Source of the DNA: Streptomyces sp. AA1529
GTDB taxonomy: Bacteria; Actinomycetota; Actinomycetes; Streptomycetales; Streptomycetaceae
DNA length: 64,000 bases
Assembly (NCBI RefSeq): GCF_000280905.1
Contig: NZ_ALAP01000041.1
Location: 62,001 to 126,000 of the forward strand
Direction: 5' to 3'
Part shown: positions 1-9,067 of the stretch, one piece after another
Position numbering within the stretch: position 1 is the first letter of the stretch
Layout: every line of letters starts with the position of its first letter
Program-made: the position numbers and the translations under genes
Notes under the pieces: model-generated
Seen by the model: the letters and a program-made list of their open reading frames with translations, nothing else
The model's database searches: none
What the model was told of the DNA's origin: nothing

Positions 1-704
1 CGGCCTTCTGCATCGACACCGTCCCGGTCGGCAACGCCGCCTACCTGCGGTTCGTCGAGGACGGCGGCTACGCCGACCGGCGCTGGTGGTCGGCGGCCGG
101 CTGGGACCATGTACGGCGCAACGGGCTGCGGGCGCCGCTGTTCTGGAAGCGGGAGCACGGCGGCTGGTGGCGGCGCCGCTTCGGGGTGCGCGAACCCGTG
201 CCGGAAGCGGAGCCGGTGATGCACGTCAGCTGGTACGAGGCCGACGCCTACGCCCGTTGGGCGGGGCGGCGGCTGCCCACCGAGGCCGAGTGGGAGAAAG
301 CGGCCCGCCACGACCCCCGCACCGGTGGCGACCTGCGGTTCCCCTGGGGCGAGGCGGAGGCCGGAGCCGACCGCGCGAACCTGGGCCAGCGGCACCTGGG
401 CCCGGCGCCGGCCGGCGCCTACCCCCGGGGGGCCTCTCCGCTCGGGGTGCGGCAGCTCATGGGCGACGTCTGGGAGTGGACCTCCAGCGACTTCGCCCCC
501 TACCCGGGTTTCACCGCGTTCCCGTACCGGGAGTACTCGGAGGTCTTCTTCGGTCCCGCCTACAAGGTGCTGCGCGGCGGGTGCTTCGGCACCGACCCGG
601 TGGTGGCGCGCGCGACCTTCCGCAACTGGGACCATCCGGTGCGCCGGCAGATCTTCGCCGGGTTCCGCACCGCCCGCACCCCGGCCCCGGAGGAGACGGC
701 GTGA
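1..704 (+). CDS. egtB: EgtB, hercynine oxygenase (sulfoxide synthase), 3' part
   Basis: C-terminal 233 residues of the non-haem iron enzyme that joins hercynine to gamma-glutamylcysteine with O2 to give the sulfoxide intermediate of ergothioneine. The reading frame is open from base 3 and the start lies before the window. Visible are the formylglycine-generating-enzyme/C-type-lectin fold hallmarks of the family: HVSWYEADAYARW, RLPTEAEWEKAAR, GDVWEWTSSDF and VLRGGCF, then the usual FRNWDHP...FRTART end. The N-terminal DinB-like iron-binding domain is outside the window. The stop is 40 bp before egtC, and egtC and egtD follow on the same strand, so the assignment to ergothioneine synthesis rests on both motifs and context. 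Confidence 0.93.
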   Translation, partial: AFCIDTVPVGNAAYLRFVEDGGYADRRWWSAAGWDHVRRNGLRAPLFWKREHGGWWRRRFGVREPVPEAEPVMHVSWYEADAYARWAGRRLPTEAEWEKAARHDPRTGGDLRFPWGEAEAGADRANLGQRHLGPAPAGAYPRGASPLGVRQLMGDVWEWTSSDFAPYPGFTAFPYREYSEVFFGPAYKVLRGGCFGTDPVVARATFRNWDHPVRRQIFAGFRTARTPAPEETA

Positions 705-744
705 GCGCCGCAGGCCGGCCGGGCCACCCCTCGGAGCACCGCTG

Positions 745-1500
745 ATGTGCCGGCACTTGGCCCACCTGGGCCCCGCCCGCACGGTGGGTGAGCTGCTGCT
801 GGCGCCGCCCCACTCGCTGCACCGCCAGTCGTGGGCACCGCGCCGCCAGGAGCACGGCACGGTCAACGCCGACGGCTTCGGCGTGGGCTGGTACGCCGAC
901 GGCGACCCGGTGCCGGCCCGCTACCGCAGATCCGGGCCGATCTGGGCGGACGGCTTCTTCCCCGACCTGTGCCGGGTCGTGCGCACCCGCGCGCTGCTCG
1001 CCGCGGTACGCGACGCGACCAGTGGCTGCTCAGCGGGCGAGGCGGCCGCGGCACCCTACGCCGCCGGGCCGTGGCTCTTCAGCCACAACGGCGCGCTGAC
1101 CGGCTGGCCCGGCTCCCTGGCGCCGCTGGCGGCCGGGCTGCCACCGGAGGAACTGCTGGGCCTGGAGGCCCGCTGCGACTCGGCGCTGGCCTGGGCGCTG
1201 GTGGGGCACCGGCTGCGGGCGGGCACGGCACCCGGCGCCGCGCTGGCCGCCACCGCGGTCGAACTCGCCGGCGCCGCGCCCGGCTCGCGGCTCAACTTCC
1301 TGCTGACCGACGGCCGCACCCTGGCCGCCACCGCCTCCGGCGACACCCTCTGGTACCTGCTGGACCCCGGTACGTCCCTCACCGTCGCCTCCGAACCGCA
1401 CGACGCGGATCCGGGGTGGCGGGCGGTTCCCGACACCCATCTGCTCACCGGCGACCCGGGCGGCATCGAGCTGACCGCCCTGAAGGAGTTCCGCACGTGA
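745..1500 (+). CDS. egtC: EgtC, gamma-glutamyl-hercynylcysteine sulfoxide amidohydrolase
   Basis: Class II glutamine-amidotransferase-like (Ntn) hydrolase of 251 residues that removes the glutamyl group from the EgtB product. The protein begins MCRHLAHLGP; Cys2 becomes the N-terminal nucleophile once Met is removed, which fixes the ATG at 745. Further family signatures are NADGFGVGWYADG (about residues 40-52), the LFSHNGALTGW segment (about 110-120) and a C-terminal VASEPHD motif. The last codons overlap the egtD GTG by four bases (GTGA), so EgtC and EgtD are probably translationally coupled. Length and neighbours match Streptomyces egtABCD clusters. Confidence 0.95.
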   Translation: MCRHLAHLGPARTVGELLLAPPHSLHRQSWAPRRQEHGTVNADGFGVGWYADGDPVPARYRRSGPIWADGFFPDLCRVVRTRALLAAVRDATSGCSAGEAAAAPYAAGPWLFSHNGALTGWPGSLAPLAAGLPPEELLGLEARCDSALAWALVGHRLRAGTAPGAALAATAVELAGAAPGSRLNFLLTDGRTLAATASGDTLWYLLDPGTSLTVASEPHDADPGWRAVPDTHLLTGDPGGIELTALKEFRT

Positions 1501-2495
1501 CCCCGTCCCGGTTCACCCTCACCCGTACCCTGCCCGCGAACGCGACCGCGGCCGCGCTGGCGGCGGACGTCACCCGGGGGCTGGCCCGCACCCCGAAGAG
1601 CCTGCCGCCCAAGTGGTTCTACGACGCCCGGGGCAGCGAGCTCTTCGAGCAGATCACCAAGCTGTCCGCCTACTACCCCACCCGCGCCGAGGCCGAGATC
1701 CTGCGGGACGCGGCACCGCGGATCGCCCGGCTCACCGGGGCCCGCACACTGGTCGAACTCGGCTCCGGCTCCTCGTACAAGACCCGGCTGCTGCTGACCG
1801 CGCTCGGCGCCCCGCTGACCTACGTGCCCGTCGACGTCAGCGAGTCCGCGCTGGCCGAGGCCGGACACGCGCTGCTCGCCGACCACCCCGGGGTGACCGT
1901 GCACGCGTTGGTCGCGGACTTCCAGCAGGAGCTGCCGCTGCCCGAGTGCCCGGAGCCGAAGGTCGTGGCCTTCCTCGGCGGCACGGTCGGCAATCTGCTG
2001 CCCGCCGACCGGGCCCGTTTCCTGGCCTCCCTGCGGTCCCGGCTCGGACCGCGGGACGCCCTGCTGCTGGGGACCGACCTGGTCAAGGACCCCGCCGTAC
2101 TCGTCGCCGCCTACGACGACGCGGAGGGGATCACCGCGGAGTTCAACAAGAACGTGCTGCATGTCCTCAACCGCGAACTGGGCGCGGACTTCGATCCCGG
2201 CGACTTCACCCACGTGGCTGCCTGGGACGGCGAGAACGAGTGGATCGAGATGCGGCTGCGGGCCCGCAGAGCGCTCAGCGCCAAGCTCCCCGCCGTCGAC
2301 CTGAGCGTCGACTTCCGGCCGGGGGAGGAGCTGCGTACCGAGATCTCGGCGAAGTTCCGCCGGGCGTCCGTCCGTGCCGAGCTGGCCGCTGCCGGGATGC
2401 GGCTGTGCCAGTGGTGGACCGATTCCGCGGACCGCTTCGCGCTCGGCCTCGCCGTGCCGGAGCCGGACGCGGGTGTGCGGCACCCCGACGGCTGA
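1497..2495 (+). CDS. egtD: EgtD, histidine N-alpha-trimethyltransferase
   Basis: SAM-dependent methyltransferase of 332 residues that trimethylates L-histidine to hercynine, the first step of ergothioneine synthesis. The DUF2260/EgtD fold is seen in PPKWFYDARGSELFEQIT near the N-terminus, the SAM-binding loop LVELGSGSSYKTRLLL, VPVDVSESAL, the loop FLGGTVGNLLP, and the C-terminal substrate region ENEWIEMRL and RTEISAKF. GTG at 1497 is chosen because it overlaps the egtC stop in a GTGA junction. It is the last gene of the operon, and a strong hairpin follows 20 bases after its stop. Confidence 0.95.
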   Translation: MTPSRFTLTRTLPANATAAALAADVTRGLARTPKSLPPKWFYDARGSELFEQITKLSAYYPTRAEAEILRDAAPRIARLTGARTLVELGSGSSYKTRLLLTALGAPLTYVPVDVSESALAEAGHALLADHPGVTVHALVADFQQELPLPECPEPKVVAFLGGTVGNLLPADRARFLASLRSRLGPRDALLLGTDLVKDPAVLVAAYDDAEGITAEFNKNVLHVLNRELGADFDPGDFTHVAAWDGENEWIEMRLRARRALSAKLPAVDLSVDFRPGEELRTEISAKFRRASVRAELAAAGMRLCQWWTDSADRFALGLAVPEPDAGVRHPDG

Positions 2496-2515
2496 GCGGG
2501 CCGGGCACGACGAAA

Positions 2516-2566
2516 GGCGTGGAGGGGCCCGGTCCTTGGAGGTTCGCGGGTGGGCCTCTCCACGCC
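2516..2566 (+). terminator. Hairpin terminator after egtD
   Basis: A 15-16 bp stem pairs ggcgtggaggggccc with gggcctctccacgcc (one G-U pair) around a loop of about 20 bases. It sits between the convergent egtD and the small secreted gene and probably ends transcription from both sides. Confidence 0.8.
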
Positions 2567-2609
2567 CGTCACGGGTACGGCCGGTCTGCTGCGGACCGGC
2601 CCTCAGCCG

Positions 2610-2825
2610 TCAGCCGTTCTGCATCGGGCCGAAGACGAAGCCCACGGAGTTGCTGACGATGTGGTCGTCGTCCGAGATGTTGACGTGGACCTTCTTGCAG
2701 TGGATCTCCTTGTGAACCCAGTTGTGCCCGTGGCCCCCGGCCACCGCCGAGGCGGTGCCGGCAGCGGCCAGGCCGAGGGTGGCCAGGCCGACGGCGAGGG
2801 AACGCGTGAGGGTGCGCGTGCGCAT
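2610..2825 (-). CDS. Small secreted protein of unknown function (71 aa)
   Basis: No family recognised. The protein has a clean Sec signal peptide (basic MRTRTLTR, hydrophobic LAVGLATLGLAAAG, probable cleavage after ASA) and a mature part of only about 45 residues rich in His, Lys and Asp, including GGHGHNWVHKEIHCKK and NISDDDHIVSN. It contains a single Cys. The ATG at 2825 is preferred over upstream in-frame ATGs because cggagg lies six bases before it. AT-rich sequence around 2885-2905 on the minus strand could hold its promoter. The size and layout resemble the many short exported proteins of Streptomyces, but no role can be assigned. Confidence 0.75.
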   Translation of the reverse strand: MRTRTLTRSLAVGLATLGLAAAGTASAVAGGHGHNWVHKEIHCKKVHVNISDDDHIVSNSVGFVFGPMQNG

Positions 2826-3160
2826 GAAAACCTCCGAGAAGGTCCGAAAGAACAAGTACCGGTCCATCGTCGCCACACCCCCGTGCATTACAGCGCAATA
2901 TATGAAAGACACGGCACAACCGACCCGAATGGCTCAGGGCGACGCCGCGGCCGCCGCTCCGCGCGGGCCACGGCAGGGGACACGTCGCAGTGGCCACCCC
3001 TCTGTGGCCACAGCCGCGGAAGCCGTGCACGGCGACCGTCCCCCGCCACCGGTGTCCGATGGCGGAGACGGACCGGTCCACGAGACGGCCGGCGGGGCCG
3101 GTCCCCGGTACGCGAGCGGCAGCCGCGGCCCGGTGGCGCCGGTGCAGGCACCGGGCGAGG
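2826..3160. other. Intergenic region upstream of the small secreted gene
   Basis: About 335 bases between the start of the small secreted gene and the end of the ABC transporter gene, both on the minus strand. The part next to the secreted gene is unusually AT-rich for this genome (gcgcaatatatgaaag near 2892-2907) and is the likely promoter and leader. The remainder is GC-rich with short inverted repeats; no convincing gene was seen. Confidence 0.4.
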
Positions 3161-5251
3161 TCATGGGTGCGCCCCCGGCCGGCCGGGGGCCGTGGCCGTC
3201 TCCGAGGTGACCTGGTAGGACAGCAGCTCCCGGAACAGGCCGGGCTGTGCCGCGAGGTCCTGGTAGGTGCCGTCCTGGACGACCCGACCGCCGTCCAGGA
3301 CGACGATGCGGTCGGCGACGGCCAGATTGGCGAGGCGGTGGGTCACCAGCAGCACGACCCGTTCCCGGGCCAGGCCCCGCAGCCGCTGGAAGATGCGGTA
3401 CTCGGCCCGCGGATCCAGGTTGGCGGTCGGCTCGTCCAGCACCAGCAGCCCCGCCCGGCGGAAGAAGGCCCTGCCGAGAGCGATGCGCTGCCACTGGCCG
3501 CCGCTCAACTCCTCCCCGCCCAGCCACTCCCGGGCGAGGAGGGTGTCCAGGCCGGAGCCCAACCGGGTGACGACCTCGTCCGCACCGGCGGCCTCGCACG
3601 CCTCCAGCACCGCCGCGTCACCGCGCACCGTGGGCTGCCCGAGCGTGATGTTCTCCCGCACCGTCAGCGGCCAGTGCGCGTAGTCCTGCGGCACGAGGGC
3701 CACATGCGACCACAGCGCCTGCGCGTCGGCGTCCGCGGTGGCGGTTCCGTCCCACCGCACCTGCCCCTCGGTGGGCAGGTACAGGCCGGCTACCAGCTTC
3801 GAGAGCGTCGTCTTGCCGGAGCCGTTGAATCCCACCAGCGCGGTCACCTCGCCGCGGTGCAGCGTGAGGGAGACGCCGCTGAGCGCGTCGCGCTCCTGGC
3901 CCGCGTAGCGGTGGGTCACCGAACTGATCTCGATGGTTCCCGGCGGTCCGGGGCGATGGCTGCCGCGGCGCACCCGGTGCCCACCGGCGCGGTCGAGGAA
4001 CCGCGTCCAGTCGTCCATGTACAGTCCGGTGCGCACGGCCCGGGAGCCGACGGCCACCAGTCCGCGGACCGACCGGCCCGCCGTCTGCAGCGCGAACACC
4101 GCGGCTCCCGCGCTGCCCACGCTGATGCGGCCGGTCGCCAGCAGCCACACCACCGCCGCCCACACCAGCGCCGACCCCGCACCTCCGCACACCGCGCCCA
4201 CGAGGGAGAACCGCGCCCCGCGGTCGGCTGCCGAGCGGTCCTCGCGGTTGATCCGCGCGACCGTGCGCCGGTACCGGTCGGAGAGGAAGGGGGCCATGGT
4301 TCCCGCCCGGATCTGGTCGGCGGCGTCCCGGGTGTAGATGTGCCAGCGCAGCACCGCGAGCATCCGGTTGTCGCCGTTGGAGCGCAGGTTGGCGAGATAG
4401 CGCACCCGCGCTGCGCTGACCTGCGAGACGGCCTGCGGCAGGCTCGCGGCCACCAGCAGCGGCAGCAGCACCGGGTGCACCCCGGCCAGCACCACGGCTC
4501 CGGCCGCGAACGAGGCGGACGAGGCGATCAGGTCCTGCCCCTCGTCGACGAGGTCGCCGGTGACCTGAGCGCCCCGCTCGGCCGCTTCCCGGTCGCGGTT
4601 GAAGTCCGGCTCGTCGTACGCGGCCAGTTCGACTTCCGTGCAGCCGTCGAGCAGCATCCGCTCCGCCTCGCGGGTCATCAGCGGACCCAGCCGCGAAGAA
4701 AGCCAGTTGACGGTGATCCCCAGCACGGCCCGTGCGCCGGCGGCGCCCGCGAGGAGCGCCACGGACGGCCAGGCGTGCAGCAGCCGTTGGTAGACGTCGC
4801 CGTCGGCCAGCAGCGCCGTCAACGTCCCGCTGATCGCGAGCAGTCCCAGCGCCTGGAGTAGGCCCGAGACGGTCTGGCAGGCCAGGAGCCCGGCGGTGGT
4901 GGGCCGGTCCACCCGCCAGGCCAGGGCCAACGAGCGGTGCACCAGCCGGGGCAGCCGCCGCGCCATGTCGAGCAGCCTGATCGACCGGCCGGCCGCCTCC
5001 CGGCTCCCGGTCAGGTCGACGTACCGCATCTCCGGATCCGCGGAGTGCTGCGCACCCGGTGCCTGCCGCGGCACGTGTGGCGGCTCCGGGGACGCGCGCG
5101 GGGCCGCGGTCTGCGACTCGGCCCGCGCCGCGGTCCGTTCGGCGGGTGTGCCGTCCGGCCCGGATGCGCCGCCGGCCGGGTCGCGGCCGGTGTCCGAGCT
5201 GTCGCCGTCGCCGGTGCCGTCGCCGCCGGGGTGCTGAGTGCTTCCGGTCAT
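3161..5251 (-). CDS. ABC transporter, fused permease and ATP-binding protein
   Basis: Half-transporter of 696 residues with membrane and nucleotide-binding domains in one chain (exporter type). Order: a low-complexity, probably cytoplasmic N-terminal stretch of about 100 residues; a transmembrane region from about residue 110 to 400 with several hydrophobic helices; then the ATPase with Walker A GFNGSGKTTLSK, signature LSGGQWQRIALGR, Walker B LLVLDEPTANLD and the switch His in LLVTHRL. ATG at 5251 has ggggag eight bases upstream; an in-frame GTG at 5272 is the alternative. Similar monomers export peptides or lipids in lanthipeptide and lasso-peptide clusters, but no precursor or modification gene is near, so the substrate is unknown. 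Confidence 0.9.
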   Translation of the reverse strand: MTGSTQHPGGDGTGDGDSSDTGRDPAGGASGPDGTPAERTAARAESQTAAPRASPEPPHVPRQAPGAQHSADPEMRYVDLTGSREAAGRSIRLLDMARRLPRLVHRSLALAWRVDRPTTAGLLACQTVSGLLQALGLLAISGTLTALLADGDVYQRLLHAWPSVALLAGAAGARAVLGITVNWLSSRLGPLMTREAERMLLDGCTEVELAAYDEPDFNRDREAAERGAQVTGDLVDEGQDLIASSASFAAGAVVLAGVHPVLLPLLVAASLPQAVSQVSAARVRYLANLRSNGDNRMLAVLRWHIYTRDAADQIRAGTMAPFLSDRYRRTVARINREDRSAADRGARFSLVGAVCGGAGSALVWAAVVWLLATGRISVGSAGAAVFALQTAGRSVRGLVAVGSRAVRTGLYMDDWTRFLDRAGGHRVRRGSHRPGPPGTIEISSVTHRYAGQERDALSGVSLTLHRGEVTALVGFNGSGKTTLSKLVAGLYLPTEGQVRWDGTATADADAQALWSHVALVPQDYAHWPLTVRENITLGQPTVRGDAAVLEACEAAGADEVVTRLGSGLDTLLAREWLGGEELSGGQWQRIALGRAFFRRAGLLVLDEPTANLDPRAEYRIFQRLRGLARERVVLLVTHRLANLAVADRIVVLDGGRVVQDGTYQDLAAQPGLFRELLSYQVTSETATAPGRPGAHP

Positions 5252-5798
5252 GCCGACCACTCCCCGCGGCACGCGAAGGGCGCGAAGGGCGCGAGGACGC
5301 CGTCAACACGGCGCCGCCCCGCTGGAGTCGGTGGACCGACACGGGAGAGCTGTTCGACGACGGGTCGCTCGGAAGGCTGAACAGGCACAGATGACACGGC
5401 ATCCTCCGGACGGATGGGCGAGGGGTACACGTGCTCTAGAAACGGTCCTGAACAGGCCGCTGTAACGGGTAGTCGCTGCACAGATGTTCTGATCCGCGGC
5501 GATGGCGCCTGCTGCGGCCGCCGCCGGGTGCGGATGTCATTCGAACGAGGCTGGATCGCCCTTCCGGGGGATTGCGGGCCGGGCCGCCGGACGACGGTGG
5601 GCCGGGTGTGCGGCAGGCCGTGCCGGAAGGGCGGGTCGTCCGCTGCCGGGCCCACGGCTGGTGCGGTGGTGCGCCGTTGGCCCGTGAGCTCGTCCGATCG
5701 AGTGGGCGCCTGTCGCGTGGGCGTGGCGACGAATGCCCGGTTCGCACACGGGTGCACTCTTGTCCGCGTCCGGCACATCGAACACAGGGAGGATCACC
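5252..5798. other. Intergenic region between divergent ABC transporter and chaplin genes
   Basis: About 550 bases that must hold promoters for both divergent genes. I see no open frame with coding character, no tRNA and no long inverted repeat. The part near 5425-5490 is less GC-rich than its surroundings. I looked for a sigma-BldN type promoter (CGTAAC / CGTTGA), known for some chaplin genes, close to the chaplin and did not find one. Confidence 0.4.
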
Positions 5799-6035
5799 AT
5801 GCGCATCCGTACCGCGGCTGTCGCCTTCGGTCTCGCCGCCACCGCCGTGCTCGGCGGGGCCACGGCCGCGTCCGCCGACGCGGGCGCCCAGGGCGGCGCG
5901 GCGAACTCGCCGGGAGTGCTGTCCGGCAACGTCGTGCAGATCCCGGTGCACATTCCGGTCCAACTGTGCGGCAACACCGTCGACATCCTCGCGCTGCTCA
6001 ACCCCGCCTTCGGCAACGCCTGCGTCAGCGACTGA
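5799..6035 (+). CDS. chp: Short chaplin (aerial hyphae surface protein)
   Basis: Secreted 78-residue protein with one chaplin domain. Signal peptide: MRIRTAAVAFGLAATAVLGG with cleavage probably after ASA near residue 27. The mature part holds the diagnostic GNVVQIPVHIPVQLCGNTVD and LLNPAFGNACVSD, with the two conserved Cys that form the intramolecular disulfide. Known chaplins assemble into amyloid fibrils that lower surface tension and coat aerial hyphae and spores. ATG at 5799 follows gggagg with good spacing. The single domain and absence of an LPXTG sorting signal place it with the short chaplins (ChpE-ChpH type); which one cannot be told. Confidence 0.95.
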   Translation: MRIRTAAVAFGLAATAVLGGATAASADAGAQGGAANSPGVLSGNVVQIPVHIPVQLCGNTVDILALLNPAFGNACVSD

Positions 6036-6090
6036 CGCGGCACCGCCCGGCGCGCGGCCGGGGCCTTCCCGTTCCCGCGCGGTTTCCCAG

Positions 6091-6131
6091 CACACCGGAA
6101 CGCCCCGCCGACGGCGGGGCGTTCCGGTGTG
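6091..6131. terminator. Perfect bidirectional hairpin between chaplin and hypX
   Basis: Two perfect 20-base arms (cacaccggaacgccccgccg and its reverse complement) are separated by one base, so the real loop is formed by the innermost pairs. It lies between two convergent genes and should stop transcription in both directions. Confidence 0.9.
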
Positions 6132-6164
6132 CGAGGGCGCGGGGCGCGCATCGGCGCGGACGCG

Positions 6165-7847
6165 CTACTCGCGCAGTGCCGGGCCGGCGCCGGGCGGGAA
6201 CTCCTTGCGCAGGAAGGCCCGGCGCAGCGCGTGGTGCGGGGCCGCCGGATCGAACAGCACCCGGTGCATCGCCGCCAGTTCCCGGTCGCGGTAGGCGGCC
6301 AGCGGCTCGGTGGCCTCGTCCCGTGCCCGGTTGGTCTTCTTCACCGCGAGCCGCTGGTGGGTGGCCGGATCCTCGGCCAGCGCCGCCGCGAGCTCCGCCA
6401 CCCGCGGTGCGAAACCGCTCGGCGAGGTCGGCAGCACCCGGTCCACCAGCCCGATCCGGCGCGCCGTGGCGGCGCTCATCGGTTCGGCGTCCCGCATCAG
6501 CGCCTCGGTGATCTCCGGCCCGACGCGCCGCGGCAGGGTGTACGTCCAGAACTCCGAGCCGGGCAGGCCCATCAGCCGGTAGTGCGGGTTGAGCACCGCG
6601 CCCGCCCTGCACCACACCTCGTCGGCGGCGGCGGCCAGCATCGCGCCCCCGGCCGCCGCGTTGCCGCCCAGCGCGGCGACGACCAGCCGGTCGGTGGTGG
6701 TCAGCACCGCCTCGACCACGTCGTCGAGAGCCTGGATGTTCGCCCAGCCCTCCGCCGCCGGATCGGCGGCGGCCTCGATGACCCCCAGATGGATGCCGTT
6801 GGAGAAGAAGTCCCGGGTACCGCCCAGCACCACCACCCGGGTCGGCCGGGTGCACGCGTACCGGTAGGCGGCCAGCAGCCGCCGGCACTGCACCGTGCTC
6901 ATCGCCCCGCCCGGGAAGGAGAAGCGGACGAACCCGACACCGTTCCGTTCCCGGTAGCGGATCTCCGTGTGGGTGTGCCGTTCGGGCGCGAGTTCCAGGG
7001 GCGCCGGACGCTCCGGTACGTCCGGCAGCCGCTCGCCCAGCGCCAGAGTCGCGGGCAGTCGGAAGGTCCGCGGCCCGCCCGCGGCGCGTCGCGGCCTCAG
7101 CTGCGGGATCCACACCGCGCCGTCGACCGTCGCGCGGCAGATCGCGCCGGCCCGGGTGGCGAGGATCTCGCCCGGGGTGCCGTACAGCTGGTCCTCGGCG
7201 TGTCCGCCGTGCAGGAACCACTCCGCGCCCAGCAGTTCGTCCAGCACCCCGGGCTGCGAGTCGGCGGCCCGCAGGGTGCGCAGCACATCGAGCGTCCGGA
7301 AGGTCCGCCAGTCGATCCGCCGCTCGGTCTGCCGCATCCGCGGACTCGCCGACGGCTCCACCCCGTCCTGGGGATGCGGTCGGTGGCTGCCGGAGGCGAA
7401 CCGGGCCACCGCGCTCCGGAGCGCTTCGAGTGCGGCGTCGGCCACCTCCCCCCGGTACAGGTCGCTCTTGCCGGTCCCCTCCGGCAGGGTGCACTCCGCC
7501 GAGGCCCAGACGGGGCCCGCGTCCAGTTCCGCCTCGGCCTGCAGCACCGTCACCCCCCAGCGGGTGCGGCCCGCGTGGACCGCCCGGTCCAGCGAGGAGG
7601 GCCCGCGGTCGCCGGGCGGGCCGGGATGCACGATCAGACAGGTGAGTCGGGACCACACGTCCGCGGGCACCGCGGTGCGCAGCATCGGTGCGACCACCAG
7701 CTCGGGGCTGTGCCGGTCCACCGCGCGCCGCACGTCGTCGCCGTCGCCGACCACCTCGGTCGCGACGGTGTGGCGGGCGTCCCGCAGTTCGGCCTGAACA
7801 CGCTGGGTCAGACTGTTGAAGGCGCTCGCGATGAGCAGGATCCGCAC
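6165..7847 (-). CDS. hypX: HypX, CO-ligand synthesis enzyme for [NiFe]-hydrogenase
   Basis: Two-domain maturation protein of 560 residues. The N-terminal half is formyltransferase-like (VRILLIASAFNSLTQRV, then HPGPPGDRGPSSLD). The C-terminal half is enoyl-CoA hydratase/crotonase-like (GGTRDFFSNGIHLGV, AALGGNAAAGGAMLAA, NPHYRLMGLPGSEFW). Known HypX proteins make the active-site carbon monoxide from a formyl-tetrahydrofolate-derived formyl group and are typical of organisms that mature O2-tolerant hydrogenases in air. GTG at 7847 is chosen over the adjacent GTG at 7850 because aggagg is spaced five bases before it. Last gene of the maturation operon, about 100 bases after hypE. Confidence 0.92.
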   Translation of the reverse strand: MRILLIASAFNSLTQRVQAELRDARHTVATEVVGDGDDVRRAVDRHSPELVVAPMLRTAVPADVWSRLTCLIVHPGPPGDRGPSSLDRAVHAGRTRWGVTVLQAEAELDAGPVWASAECTLPEGTGKSDLYRGEVADAALEALRSAVARFASGSHRPHPQDGVEPSASPRMRQTERRIDWRTFRTLDVLRTLRAADSQPGVLDELLGAEWFLHGGHAEDQLYGTPGEILATRAGAICRATVDGAVWIPQLRPRRAAGGPRTFRLPATLALGERLPDVPERPAPLELAPERHTHTEIRYRERNGVGFVRFSFPGGAMSTVQCRRLLAAYRYACTRPTRVVVLGGTRDFFSNGIHLGVIEAAADPAAEGWANIQALDDVVEAVLTTTDRLVVAALGGNAAAGGAMLAAAADEVWCRAGAVLNPHYRLMGLPGSEFWTYTLPRRVGPEITEALMRDAEPMSAATARRIGLVDRVLPTSPSGFAPRVAELAAALAEDPATHQRLAVKKTNRARDEATEPLAAYRDRELAAMHRVLFDPAAPHHALRRAFLRKEFPPGAGPALRE

Positions 7848-7948
7848 CACGACCTCCTGGTGATGGCTCGTTGGGGTGCTTCGGGGTCCGGCCCGGCGGA
7901 TCCGTCGCGGCGGATGCGCCGAGCACAGCGGGGCTGAGCGGACACGGC

Positions 7949-9067
7949 TCAGCAGATACGCGGGAGTTGTTCGCCCAGCGGCGGATCGACCACCCGGGTG
8001 CCGCCCAGCCCGGTGCGGGCGACGACCATCCCGGCGTGGTCCTCGACGCACTCGCCGATCACGGCGGCCTGCGCCCCCAGCGGATGCGCGCGCATCGCGG
8101 CGAGTACCGCGTCCGCCTCCGCGCGGGGCACGAACGCCAGCAGCTTGCCCTCGTTCGCCACGTACAGCGGGTCCAGACCCAGCATGGAGCAGGCGGCGGC
8201 GACCGGTTCGGGCACCGGGACCGCCCGCTCCCTCAGGACGACACCCACCGAGGCGGCCGCCGCGATCTCGTTGAGCGCGGCGGCGACGCCGCCACGGGTC
8301 GGGTCGCGGAGGACGTGCAGGTCGGAGGTGACCGCCAGCATGTCCGCCACCAGGGAGTTCAGGGCCGCGCAGTCGCTCTCGATGCCGACCTCGAACCCCA
8401 GCCCCGCACGCCGGCTCAGCACCGCGACCCCGTGCGCGCCGACCGCGCCGCTGACGATGACCACGTCGCCGGGTGCCGCCCGCTGCGGGCGGATGTCCAC
8501 CCCGTCCGGGATCAGCCCGATCCCGGCGGTGTTGAGGTAGACCCCGTCCCCGCGCCCCGCCTCCACCACCTTGGTGTCCCCGGTGGCCACCTCGACACCG
8601 GCCGTCCGGGCCGCCGCCCCCAGCGCCTCCGCGATCCGCCCCACCAGCTCCAGCTCCACCCCCTCCTCCAGGATGAACCCGCAGGAGAGGTAGGCGGGCC
8701 GGGCGCCGCTCATCGCCAGATCGTTGACCGTGCCGTTGACGGCCAGGTCGCCGATGCTGCCGCCGGGGAAGAACAGCGGCCGCACCACGAAGGAGTCGGT
8801 GGAGAACGCCAGCCGGGCTCCGCCGATCTCCAGCGCCGCGGAGTCGGCGAGCGACGAGAGCGCGGGGCCGCCGAACGCGGGCGCGAAGACCTGCTCCACC
8901 AACTCCGCCGAGAGCGCACCGCCCCCGCCGTGGCCCATCACGATCCGCTCGTGGCCGCGCAGCGGTGCCGGGCACGTCCAGCCGGACGGGTCCGGCGCGG
9001 CGCGGTCGCCGTCGGGGGCCCCGGGGCCCGGGCCGGCCGTCGGTCCGACGGCCTCGATGCTAGTCAA
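7949..9067 (-). CDS. hypE: HypE, hydrogenase cyanide-ligand dehydratase
   Basis: PurM/AIR-synthase-like protein of about 372 residues that dehydrates the thiocarboxamide on its own C-terminal Cys to thiocyanate, giving the CN ligands of the [NiFe] site. The conserved terminal motif ends PRIC, so the acceptor Cys is present. Other signatures: [51 protein letters not shown] and [15 protein letters not shown]. The start is uncertain: TTG at 9067 overlaps the end of hypD and has ggagg ten bases upstream; the conserved region begins only around residue 40, and an ATG in VMGHGGGG (about residue 44) would be a shorter alternative. Confidence 0.92.
   Translation of the reverse strand: MTSIEAVGPTAGPGPGAPDGDRAAPDPSGWTCPAPLRGHERIVMGHGGGGALSAELVEQVFAPAFGGPALSSLADSAALEIGGARLAFSTDSFVVRPLFFPGGSIGDLAVNGTVNDLAMSGARPAYLSCGFILEEGVELELVGRIAEALGAAARTAGVEVATGDTKVVEAGRGDGVYLNTAGIGLIPDGVDIRPQRAAPGDVVIVSGAVGAHGVAVLSRRAGLGFEVGIESDCAALNSLVADMLAVTSDLHVLRDPTRGGVAAALNEIAAAASVGVVLRERAVPVPEPVAAACSMLGLDPLYVANEGKLLAFVPRAEADAVLAAMRAHPLGAQAAVIGECVEDHAGMVVARTGLGGTRVVDPPLGEQLPRIC

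Noticed and set aside
5460..5490. Possible sigma-BldN promoter (tgtaac near 5460) for the chaplin
   Set aside because: No partner hexamer at the right spacing and more than 300 bases from the start codon.
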